A stretch of 64,000 bases of DNA, taken from contig NZ_CP135963.1 of assembly GCF_032460525.1 (NCBI RefSeq), positions 1-64,000 of the forward strand, in the 5' to 3' direction. A program made the position numbers and the translations under genes. The notes under the pieces were generated by a model. It worked only from the letters and a program-made list of their open reading frames with translations. It had not been told where the DNA came from and ran no database searches. Origin of the DNA: Geodermatophilus sp. DSM 44513. Its GTDB lineage: Bacteria > Actinomycetota > Actinomycetes > Mycobacteriales > Geodermatophilaceae. Numbering within the stretch: position 1 is the stretch's first letter; the number at the start of each line of letters is the position of its first letter. Shown one piece after another: positions 20,973 to 27,887 of this stretch.

Positions 20973-21862
20973 CCACCACCCCGGACGACGGGGGCGCCGG
21001 CCAGCCACCGCCGGCGCCCCCTGCCCCCGCCTGCTACCGGCACCCCGACCGGCCGACCCGCATCTCCTGCACGCGGTGCGGGCGGCCGATCTGCCCCGAG
21101 TGCATGACCCCGGCCTCGGTGGGCTTCCAGTGCCCCGACGACGTGCGCGCCGGCAACGCCGGCGTCCGCCGGGTCCGTCAGACGCCGCTGCTGCGCCGGG
21201 CCGGACGGCGGTTCGGCGTCACCACGGTGAGCCTGATCGTGCTCAACGTGGCCGTGTTCGTGGTCACCGCCGTGTCCGCCGGCCTGGCCGGTGCCGACCC
21301 GCTGGACAACGAGCTGTCCCCGGTGTTCGCCCGGTTGGCGCAGATCCCCGTGCTGGTCCAGCTGGGGGAGGACTGGCGGCTGCTCACCGCGGCGTTCCTG
21401 CACATCGGGTTGATGCACCTGGTCCTCAACATGCTGGCGCTGCTGGTGTTCGGCTCGGAGCTGGAGCGCCAGCTCGGCCGGTGGCGCTACCTGGCGGTCT
21501 ACGTGGTCTCGCTGCTCGGCGGGGCCGTCGCCCTGCAGCTGTTCGGCGCGCCCGGACGCCCGGTGGCCGGCGCGTCGGCGGCCATCTACGGCCTCCTGGG
21601 CGGGCTCGCCGTCGTCATGATGGCCCGCCGGGAGGACCTGCGCGGCCTGCTCACCCTGCTGGCCATCAACGTCTTCGTCAGCTTCCTGCCCGGCGTCTCG
21701 CTGCTGGGCCACCTGGGCGGCCTGGTCGCCGGCTTCGTGGCCACCGGCATCGTGGTGCTGGCCCGCCGGCGCACCGAGCTGCAGGTGCTGGGCCTCATGC
21801 TGCTCACCGCTTCGCTCGTCGTGGTCGCGCTGACGGTCTCCACGCTCGTCGTCCTCGGCTAG
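20969..21862 (+). CDS. Rhomboid family intramembrane serine protease with N-terminal zinc-ribbon-like motif
   Basis: Cleaves membrane proteins within the bilayer. The rhomboid core has HIGLMHLVLNMLAL (helix 2 His/Asn), the nucleophile Ser in GASAAIYGLLGG and the catalytic His in GHLGGLVAGF. Upstream in frame lies ACYRHPDRPTRISCTRCGRPICPECM, a CxxC-CxxC-type zinc-binding motif typical of actinobacterial rhomboids. The first standard start is ATG 21104, which would delete that motif. No ATG, GTG or TTG exists between it and CTG 20969, which overlaps the ppiA stop (CTGA) and has GAGGTG ten bases upstream. I therefore propose a CTG start (297 aa). The last bases overlap the opposing gene's stop. 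Confidence 0.8.
   Translation: MTTTPDDGGAGQPPPAPPAPACYRHPDRPTRISCTRCGRPICPECMTPASVGFQCPDDVRAGNAGVRRVRQTPLLRRAGRRFGVTTVSLIVLNVAVFVVTAVSAGLAGADPLDNELSPVFARLAQIPVLVQLGEDWRLLTAAFLHIGLMHLVLNMLALLVFGSELERQLGRWRYLAVYVVSLLGGAVALQLFGAPGRPVAGASAAIYGLLGGLAVVMMARREDLRGLLTLLAINVFVSFLPGVSLLGHLGGLVAGFVATGIVVLARRRTELQVLGLMLLTASLVVVALTVSTLVVLG
20990..21021 (+). terminator. Perfect 12-bp hairpin after ppiA
   Basis: GGGGGCGCCGGC (20990-21001) pairs perfectly with GCCGGCGCCCCC (21010-21021) around an 8-base loop. It would serve as the ppiA terminator, yet it lies within the extended N-terminus of the rhomboid gene. It may act as an attenuator if the CTG start is used. Confidence 0.5.
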
Positions 21863-22275
21863 TCGGCCGCAGGGTCCAGGGCCAGCAGCAGCCGGGCGAC
21901 CTCGGCCGGGTCGGCGCCGAGGTCCAGGCGGCCGAGCACCACCAGCTGCCCGCCGTCGTCGTCCGGCCCCGCGGCGGTGTCCAGCTCCAGCAGCCGCGAG
22001 CGCAGGCCGAGGCGCCGGGTGTCGCGCACCCGCACCTGCAGCCGCGCCCACGGCAGCTCGGTGCGGCCACCCAGCCGGCGGACGGCGACCCCGGTCGGCC
22101 CGGCCGACAGCCGCGGGCGCAGCAGGCGGTCGCGGGCGGCCAGCCCCAGCAGCAGGACGGCGGCCCCGCCGACCAGGACCCGGCCCAGCGGGTCCAGCAG
22201 CACCGCGGCGCCGGCGAGCAGGAGCCCCGCGACCGCCAGGACGGCCGTCTGTCCCGCGGGTGGCGACCACTGCAC
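21859..22275 (-). CDS. PH-domain-like membrane protein
   Basis: A 138-aa protein with two close hydrophobic helices (about 10-28 and 32-46) followed by a small domain of alternating strands (TGVAVRRLGGRTELPWARLQVRVRDTRR, LELDTAAGPDD, QLVVLGRLDLG) resembling the bacterial PH (bPH) fold. Actinobacterial homologues are found beside rhomboid and crgA genes; their role is unknown. Its stop codon CTA on this strand overlaps the rhomboid TAG by three bases (shared CTAG), so the convergent genes have no spacer and no terminator between them. Start ATG 22275. Confidence 0.7.
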   Translation of the reverse strand: MQWSPPAGQTAVLAVAGLLLAGAAVLLDPLGRVLVGGAAVLLLGLAARDRLLRPRLSAGPTGVAVRRLGGRTELPWARLQVRVRDTRRLGLRSRLLELDTAAGPDDDGGQLVVLGRLDLGADPAEVARLLLALDPAAD

Positions 22276-22367
22276 GGCCCCAGCCTGCCAGCGGGGCCAG
22301 GCGGGTGCGTGGACGTCCTACCATCGCCGGACGGGCGGAACACCGCCCCGGTCGACGAGGAGTTCCC

Positions 22368-23534
22368 ATGCGAGACGCCGTCATCTGCGCCGCGGTGCGC
22401 ACCCCCGTGGGCAAGCGCGGGGGAGGGTTGTCCGGGGTGCACGCCGTCGACCTGTCCGCCGCCGTGCTCGAGGCGCTGGTCGAGCGCGCCGGCGTCGACC
22501 CGGCCGTGGTCGACGACGTCTTCTGGGGCTGCGTGAGCCAGGTCGGCGAGCAGACGTTCAACGTCGGCCGCAACGCCGTGCTGGCGGCCGGCTGGCCGGA
22601 GTCGGTGCCCGGGACGACGATCGACCGGCAGTGCGGCTCCTCCCAGCAGGCGGTGGCCTTCGCCGCCGCGACCGTCGTGAGCGGCCAGGCCGACGTCGTC
22701 GTCGCCGGTGGCGTGGAGTCCATGAGCCGGGTGCCGATGGGCTCCACCTACGCCGAGGCCGCCGGCGCCGGGGCGCCGCTGGGTCCGCGGTTCCTCGAGC
22801 GCTACGACGGGGTGTTCCCCAACCAGGGCGTCGGCGCGGAGATGATCGCCGAGCGCTGGGGGTTCTCCCGCACCCGGCTCGACGAGTACTCCCTCGCCTC
22901 GCACGAGTCGGCGGCCAAGGCCCAGGCCGACGGCGCCTTCGACGAGGAGATCGTGCCGGTCACCGCGCCGGACGGCACTGTTGTCCGCGCCGACGAGGGC
23001 ATCCGCCCTGGGGGCACCCTGGAGAAGCTGGCCGCGCTGAAGACCCCGTTCCGCGCCGACGGCGTCATCACCGCCGGCAACGCCAGCCAGATCTCCGACG
23101 GGTCGGCCGCGCTGCTGGTCACCACCTCCGAGCGGGCCCGCGAGCTCGGTCTGCGCCCGCTGGTGCGCATCCACACCACCGTGGTGGCCGGGGACGACCC
23201 GGTGGTCATGCTCACCGCGCCCATCCCGGCCACGCAGAAGGTGCTGCAGCGGTCCGGCCTGTCCGTCGACGACATCGGCCTGTTCGAGGTCAACGAGGCC
23301 TTCGCGCCCGTCCCGCTGGCCTGGCTGGCCGAGACCGGGGTGGACGCCGGCCGACTCAACACCCGCGGCGGCGCCATCGCGCTGGGCCACCCGCTGGGCG
23401 GGTCGGGGGCACGCCTGATGACCACCCTCGTCCACAGCATGCTGGCCACCGGGACCCGCTACGGCCTGCAGACGATGTGCGAGGGCGGCGGGATGGCCAA
23501 CGCCACCGTCCTGGAGCTGCTGGCCTCCGACTGA
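22368..23534 (+). CDS. Acetyl-CoA C-acyltransferase (thiolase)
   Basis: Condensing/cleaving enzyme that transfers an acyl group between a cysteine and CoA, in beta-oxidation or acetoacetyl-CoA formation. The 388-aa protein has the acyl-enzyme Cys89 in IDRQCGSSQQA, the catalytic His in GGAIALGHPLGGSGAR and the second Cys in QTMCEGGGMANA. Length and motifs fit the FadA family of actinobacteria, including steroid-degrading members; the substrate is not identifiable. ATG 22368 follows GACGAGGAG at a good distance. It is divergent from the PH-like gene and ends in a very strong hairpin at 23556. Confidence 0.93.
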   Translation: MRDAVICAAVRTPVGKRGGGLSGVHAVDLSAAVLEALVERAGVDPAVVDDVFWGCVSQVGEQTFNVGRNAVLAAGWPESVPGTTIDRQCGSSQQAVAFAAATVVSGQADVVVAGGVESMSRVPMGSTYAEAAGAGAPLGPRFLERYDGVFPNQGVGAEMIAERWGFSRTRLDEYSLASHESAAKAQADGAFDEEIVPVTAPDGTVVRADEGIRPGGTLEKLAALKTPFRADGVITAGNASQISDGSAALLVTTSERARELGLRPLVRIHTTVVAGDDPVVMLTAPIPATQKVLQRSGLSVDDIGLFEVNEAFAPVPLAWLAETGVDAGRLNTRGGAIALGHPLGGSGARLMTTLVHSMLATGTRYGLQTMCEGGGMANATVLELLASD

Positions 23535-23555
23535 GGCCCGTGCACGGTCCCCGCC

Positions 23556-23592
23556 CGGCGGCCCCCGGTCCTCAGCGGACCGGGGGCCGCCG
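23556..23592 (+). terminator. Strong 16-bp hairpin terminator after thiolase
   Basis: CGGCGGCCCCCGGTCC (23556-23571) pairs perfectly with GGACCGGGGGCCGCCG (23577-23592) around TCAGC. It closes the thiolase unit and marks the left edge of the DnaA-box-rich spacer. Confidence 0.75.
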
Positions 23593-23699
23593 CCGTTCCG
23601 CCGGCGGTGCGGGGAGGCGGGCGTCTGCCGTGGTCAGGCGGCGTGTCGGCCTACCACGCCCGGGTCGGGACGGCGACCGGACCCCCGACCTCGGGGCCG

Positions 23700-23960
23700 G
23701 CGACGTGTCGACTCGTCCACAGCGCTGTGCACAACTGGGGATGGACTTACAGTCCTGTAGTCACCGGGGTGCCCTTCCCGTCCCACCCACCACAGGAGCA
23801 GTGCAGCCGCAGGTCAGCGGCTCGCCGTCGAACAACCGTCCTCCACATGTCGTGGACAACCCTGGGGGTCCAGCGCCTTGTCGACCTGTGGACAGCGCTC
23901 TCCGACTGTGCACAGCGCCGTCTGTGGACAACACTGTGTGTATCCGTGTGATGACAGACG
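23700..23960. other. DnaA-box cluster in the thiolase-crgA spacer
   Basis: A relatively AT-rich, gene-free stretch. DnaA-box-like 9-mers are TCGTCCACA 23713-23721, TGTGCACAA 23726-23734, CGTGGACAA 23851-23859, TGTGGACAG 23887-23895 (one mismatch each), TGTGCACAG 23907-23915 (two mismatches) and the perfect TGTGGACAA 23923-23931. Five of the six point the same way. TGGACTTACAGTCCTGTAGTC near 23742-23762 adds an imperfect dyad. This is denser than the dnaA-dnaN spacer. It could be an origin component, a DnaA-titrating site or a replication-linked regulatory region. No reading frame here looks coding. Confidence 0.65.
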
Positions 23961-24010
23961 AGCGGCCCCCGTCCCGGGTGGGACGAGGGCCGCAGCGGCG
24001 CGGTCCCCCG

Positions 24011-24283
24011 CTAGCGCCAGCGCATCGACATGACCAGGCCGGCGACCATGAGGCCGAAGCCGATGGCGAAGTTCCAGACGTCGAGCCCGGACATGAACGG
24101 GATCTGCTCGCCGGCGACGTAGAACACGACGATCCACAGCAACCCGAGCAGCATGAGGGTCACCATCAGCGGGGCGTACCAGCGCGGGCTCGGCCCGGCG
24201 ACCCGGGCGGCGGCCGTCCCCGGCTGGCGGGCACCCTGCGGTGGCGTGTAGACCGACTTCTTGCGCACCTTGGACTTGGGCAC
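24011..24283 (-). CDS. crgA: Cell division protein CrgA
   Basis: Small septation regulator and divisome membrane protein of actinobacteria. The 90-aa chain begins MPKSKVRKKSVYTPP, the conserved basic CrgA start. Two membrane helices follow (about 38-58 and 68-86), ending MSMRWR. Size and order match mycobacterial and Streptomyces CrgA. It is divergently transcribed from the DUF881 gene with a 67-bp gap. Confidence 0.95.
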   Translation of the reverse strand: MPKSKVRKKSVYTPPQGARQPGTAAARVAGPSPRWYAPLMVTLMLLGLLWIVVFYVAGEQIPFMSGLDVWNFAIGFGLMVAGLVMSMRWR

Positions 24284-24338
24284 CGTGCGGACTCCCTCCG
24301 GGGCCGGTCCGTCGCGACCGGCCGTGACGGGCCCAGCC

Positions 24339-24344
24339 TAAGCT
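24339..24344 (+). promoter_or_regulatory. -10 element of a probably leaderless DUF881 transcript
   Basis: TAAGCT ends six bases before GTG 24351, so transcription should begin at or next to the start codon. GGAG directly abuts the GTG, too close to act as a normal ribosome site. Leaderless genes of this layout are common in actinobacteria. Confidence 0.45.
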
Positions 24345-24350
24345 GCGGAG

Positions 24351-25118
24351 GTGGCCACAGCCCGCAGCCTGCGCCCGCGGCTCACCCGCGAGCAGACGGC
24401 GTGGGCCGCGCTGGTCCCGGTCGTGGCGCTCGCCGCCGGGCTGCTGTTCGCCACGTCCAGCCAGACCGCCCAGGGCACCGACCTGCGCGGGGGAGAGGCC
24501 ACCGAGCTGTCCGCGCTCATCCGCGCCCGCGAGGTCGTCGTCGCCGAGCAGCAGGACCAGCTGACGGCGCTGCAGGCCCAGGTGCAGGCCCTCACCGACG
24601 CCGCGGCCGCCCGGGACGGCGACGTGGCCGCCGCCCGCGACGCCGGGGACGCCGACCTGCTCTCCGCCGGCCTGCTGCCCCTCACCGGCCCCGGCGTGGA
24701 GATCACCCTGGACGACGCCCCACGGCGCCCGGACGGCTCGCTGCCCACGGGGGCCGAGCCCGACGACGTGGTCATCCACCAGTCCGACGTGCAGGCCGTC
24801 GTCAACGCCGTGTGGGCCGCGGGCGCCGACGGGGTGGCCATCATGGGCCAGCGGCTGATCGCCACCAGCGCCGTCCGGTGCGTGGGCAACGTGCTGCTCC
24901 TGCAGGGCCGCACCTACTCCCCGCCGTTCGTGGTGACCGCCGTGGCCGACGCGGACGCCGTCCGGGCCCAGCTGGCCGCCTCCCCGCAGGTGCGGGTGTT
25001 CCAGCAGGCGGTGCAGGACTACGGGCTGGGGTTCGCCGTCCAGGACCGCGGGGAGCTCACCGTGCCGGGGTACGAGGCCCCGCCGGCCATGGAGTACGCC
25101 CGGGCCGCGGCCGGCTGA
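24351..25118 (+). CDS. DUF881 family membrane-anchored protein
   Basis: A 255-aa protein with a short basic start, one membrane helix (about 17-36, WAALVPVVALAAGLLFATS), a coiled-coil-like segment (about 55-88, rich in Gln/Ala/Leu heptads) and a C-terminal DUF881 domain with LTGPGVEITLDDAPR, DVQAVVNAVWAAGADGVAIMGQRL and VRVFQQAVQDYGLGF. Family members lie beside crgA or division genes in actinobacteria; the biochemical role is unknown. It precedes pabA by 16 bp, so the two are probably one transcript. Confidence 0.85.
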   Translation: MATARSLRPRLTREQTAWAALVPVVALAAGLLFATSSQTAQGTDLRGGEATELSALIRAREVVVAEQQDQLTALQAQVQALTDAAAARDGDVAAARDAGDADLLSAGLLPLTGPGVEITLDDAPRRPDGSLPTGAEPDDVVIHQSDVQAVVNAVWAAGADGVAIMGQRLIATSAVRCVGNVLLLQGRTYSPPFVVTAVADADAVRAQLAASPQVRVFQQAVQDYGLGFAVQDRGELTVPGYEAPPAMEYARAAAG

Positions 25119-25134
25119 CTGGTACACAGGGACC

Positions 25135-25794
25135 GTGAGCCGGCCGGTCCTCGTCGTCGACAACTTCGACAGCTTCGTCTACAACCTGGTCCAGTACCTG
25201 GGCCAGCTGGGCGTGCGCTGCGTCGTGCGGCGCAACGACGCCGTCACCGTCGACGAGCTGGCCGACCTCGACGTCGCGGGCGTGCTGCTGTCCCCCGGCC
25301 CGGGGACGCCGGCGCAGGCGGGCGTGACCGTGCCGATGGTGCGCGCGGCCGCGGAGGCCGGCACGCCGGTGCTGGGCGTGTGCCTGGGCCACCAGGCGAT
25401 CGGCGAGGCCTTCGGTGCCGAGGTCGTGCGCGCCCCCGAGCTGCTGCACGGCAAGACCAGCCAGGTGGTGCACGACGGCGCCGGCGTGCTGGCCGGGCTG
25501 CCGTCGCCGTTCACCGCCACCCGCTACCACTCCCTCGCCGTGGACCGCGACACCGTGCCCCCGGAGCTGGAGGTCACCGGCACCACGCCGTCGGGCGTGG
25601 TGATGGCGCTGCGGCACCGGGAGCTGCCGGTGGAGGGCGTGCAGTTCCACCCTGAGTCGGTGCTCACCGAGGGCGGCCACCGGATGCTGGCCACCTGGCT
25701 GCAGACCTGCGGCCTGCCCGTCGACCCCGCGGCCCTCGAGGCGGCCAGCACCGCGGCCCACCGGCTCACCACCGTCACCACCACCGCCTCCTGA
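25135..25794 (+). CDS. pabA: Aminodeoxychorismate/anthranilate synthase glutamine amidotransferase subunit
   Basis: Class I glutamine amidotransferase that supplies ammonia to chorismate-converting enzymes for folate (PabB) or tryptophan (TrpE). The 219-aa protein has the nucleophile Cys83 in GVCLGHQAIG, the oxyanion strand LLSPGPGTPAQAG and the His172/Glu174 pair in VQFHPES. The HGKTS stretch is also typical. Its position next to crgA and pknB is the one usually named trpG or pabA; no synthase subunit I is in the window, so the partner is not settled. It faces pknB tail to tail across a shared hairpin. Confidence 0.93.
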   Translation: MSRPVLVVDNFDSFVYNLVQYLGQLGVRCVVRRNDAVTVDELADLDVAGVLLSPGPGTPAQAGVTVPMVRAAAEAGTPVLGVCLGHQAIGEAFGAEVVRAPELLHGKTSQVVHDGAGVLAGLPSPFTATRYHSLAVDRDTVPPELEVTGTTPSGVVMALRHRELPVEGVQFHPESVLTEGGHRMLATWLQTCGLPVDPAALEAASTAAHRLTTVTTTAS

Positions 25795-25835
25795 GCGGCG
25801 GCGCGGCCGGCCCTCCGCGCGGGCCCGCCGCTCAG
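25791..25835. terminator. Bidirectional hairpin sharing the pabA and pknB stop codons
   Basis: CTGAGCGGCGG (25791-25801) pairs with CCGCCGCTCAG (25825-25835). The pabA TGA lies in the left arm and the pknB stop in the right arm, so one symmetric hairpin serves both convergent genes. Confidence 0.65.
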
Positions 25836-27760
25836 CCGCCGGGGGTGTCGGCGGGCGGTTCCGCGGGTCCCTGGACGGTGAGCGTGACCGGGGTGTCCAC
25901 GGTGACCTGCGAGCCGGCCGGCGGGTCGGTCCCGACGGCCGTCGCCTGCGCGGGGTCGACCTCCTCGCCGGTGGCGTCGACGACGGTGACGTCGGTGAAC
26001 CCGGCGCCCTCCAGCGCGTCGAGCGCGGCGTTGGCCGACCGGCCGGCGACGTTCGGCACGGCGACGGTCTCCGGCTCGGCCGGGCCGCTGGAGACCTGCA
26101 GGGTGATCTCGTCGTCGGCGGACGCCTGCTGGCCGGCCGCGGGGTCGGTGGCGACGACGGTGCCGGCCGGCTGCGCGGCCTCGACCTGCTCGGGGACGAC
26201 GTTGGTGAAGCCTGCCGCCCGCAGTGCCTGGGTGGCCGCGGCCTGCTGCTGGCCGACCACGTCGGGGACCACGGCGCTGCCGCTGGAGACCTGCAGCGTG
26301 ACGGTCGTGTCCGGGTCGACCGCCTGGCCCTCGCCCGGCTCGACCCCGGTGACCTGCCCCTCCGGGGCCACGGAGTCGACCTCCTCGGTGGTCACGTCCG
26401 AGAAGCCAGCGTTCTCCAGCGTCTCCTCGGCGTCGTCGACGTCGAGGCCGATCACCGCCGGGACCTCCACGGTGTCCGGCCCGACGCCGAGCACGAGCGC
26501 CACGGCGCTGCCCTGGTCGACCTGGGTCCCGCTCGGCGGGGTCGTGCCCAGCACGGTGCCGACCTGGGCCTGGTCCTGGGTGACCTGCGTCGTCGACGGG
26601 CCCAGGGTCAGCCCGGCGGCCTGCAGCGCCGTCGTGGCCGCCGCCTCCGTCTGACCCACCACGTTGGGCACCGAGACCTGCGTGGCCGCGGGCGCGTCGG
26701 CGGCCGGCTCCTCGCCGCCGCGGTTGACCAGCAGGGCCACGGCGACCACGCCGCCGATGAGCAGCAGCCCGGCGACGACCGCGGCGATGACGCGGTTGCG
26801 CCGTCGGGCGCGGTCCTCGTCGTCCTCGCCGTCCCAGTCCCGGCCGCCGTAGCCGCCGGGCGGGGCGCCGATGATCGCGGTCTTCTCCGCGTCGCCCATC
26901 ACCGGTGTGGCCTCGACCCGCTGGCCGGCCAGCGCCCGCAGCAGGTCGCTGCGCATGTCGGCGGCGGACTGGTAGCGGTTGGCCGGGTTCTTGCTCAGCG
27001 CCTTGAGCAGGATGGCGTCGAGCTCCGGCGGGACGGCCCGGTTCACCGAGGACGGCAGCCGGGGGTCCTCGCGCACGTGCTGGTAGGCGACCGAGACCGG
27101 GGAGTCGCCGGTGAACGGCGGCGCGCCGGTGACCAGCTCGTAGAGCAGGCAGCCGGTCGAGTACACGTCGGACCGGGCGTCGACGCTCTCCCCGCGGGCC
27201 TGCTCCGGGGAGAGGTACTGGGCGGTGCCGATCACCGCGGCCGTGGAGGTCATGGTCGCCGCGGAGTCCGACACCGCCCGGGCGATGCCGAAGTCCATGA
27301 CCTTCACGGTGCCCTCGGGCGTGATCATCACGTTCCCGGGCTTCACGTCGCGGTGCACGATGCCGTTGCGGTGGCTGAAGTCCAGGGCGTTGCAGATGTC
27401 GGCCGTGAGGGTCATCGCCTGCTCGGGGGAGAGCACGCCCTCCCGGCGGAGCAGGTCGCGCAGCGTCTCCCCCTCGACGTACTCCATGACGATGTACGGG
27501 GTGGCCCCGCGCGCGGTGCGGTCCTCGCCGGTGTCGTACACCGCGACGATGGCCGGGTGGTTCAGCGACGCCGCGGCCTGCGCCTCCCGGCGGAAGCGGA
27601 CCTGGAAGGAGGGGTCCCGGGCGAGGTCCTGGCGCAGCACCTTGACCGCCACCTCGCGGTTGAGCCGCAGGTCACGGCCGCGGTGCACCTCGGCCATGCC
27701 GCCGCGGCCGAGCACCCCGCCGATCTCGTAGCGCTCGCCCAGCACGGGAGGCGTGGTCAT
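25832..27760 (-). CDS. pknB: Serine/threonine protein kinase PknB with four PASTA domains
   Basis: Membrane receptor kinase that senses peptidoglycan fragments and controls growth and division. The 642-aa protein has kinase lobes with Lys40 in VAVKVL, HRDVKPGN (Asp138) and DFG (Asp156). The activation loop TMTSTAAVIGT carries Thr171 and Thr173, the sites phosphorylated in mycobacterial PknB. A basic juxtamembrane stretch, one membrane helix (about 342-365) and four extracellular PASTA repeats (each opening VPNVVGQ, VPAVIGL, VPDVVGQ, VPNVAGR) follow. ATG 27760 has AGGACCTCCG upstream. It is the last gene of the minus-strand operon, 127 bp after pknA. Confidence 0.97.
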   Translation of the reverse strand: MTTPPVLGERYEIGGVLGRGGMAEVHRGRDLRLNREVAVKVLRQDLARDPSFQVRFRREAQAAASLNHPAIVAVYDTGEDRTARGATPYIVMEYVEGETLRDLLRREGVLSPEQAMTLTADICNALDFSHRNGIVHRDVKPGNVMITPEGTVKVMDFGIARAVSDSAATMTSTAAVIGTAQYLSPEQARGESVDARSDVYSTGCLLYELVTGAPPFTGDSPVSVAYQHVREDPRLPSSVNRAVPPELDAILLKALSKNPANRYQSAADMRSDLLRALAGQRVEATPVMGDAEKTAIIGAPPGGYGGRDWDGEDDEDRARRRNRVIAAVVAGLLLIGGVVAVALLVNRGGEEPAADAPAATQVSVPNVVGQTEAAATTALQAAGLTLGPSTTQVTQDQAQVGTVLGTTPPSGTQVDQGSAVALVLGVGPDTVEVPAVIGLDVDDAEETLENAGFSDVTTEEVDSVAPEGQVTGVEPGEGQAVDPDTTVTLQVSSGSAVVPDVVGQQQAAATQALRAAGFTNVVPEQVEAAQPAGTVVATDPAAGQQASADDEITLQVSSGPAEPETVAVPNVAGRSANAALDALEGAGFTDVTVVDATGEEVDPAQATAVGTDPPAGSQVTVDTPVTLTVQGPAEPPADTPGG

Positions 27761-27887
27761 CGGAGGTCCTCTCGGGCGGTGCGGTGCTGCGTCCGGGCGG
27801 GGCTCGGCGCACCGCATCGGACGGTGGGGCCGGCGGGCAGCCTAACGGCTGCGACCCCCCGGGCCCGGGTGGCGCGAGGGGGGCGGC

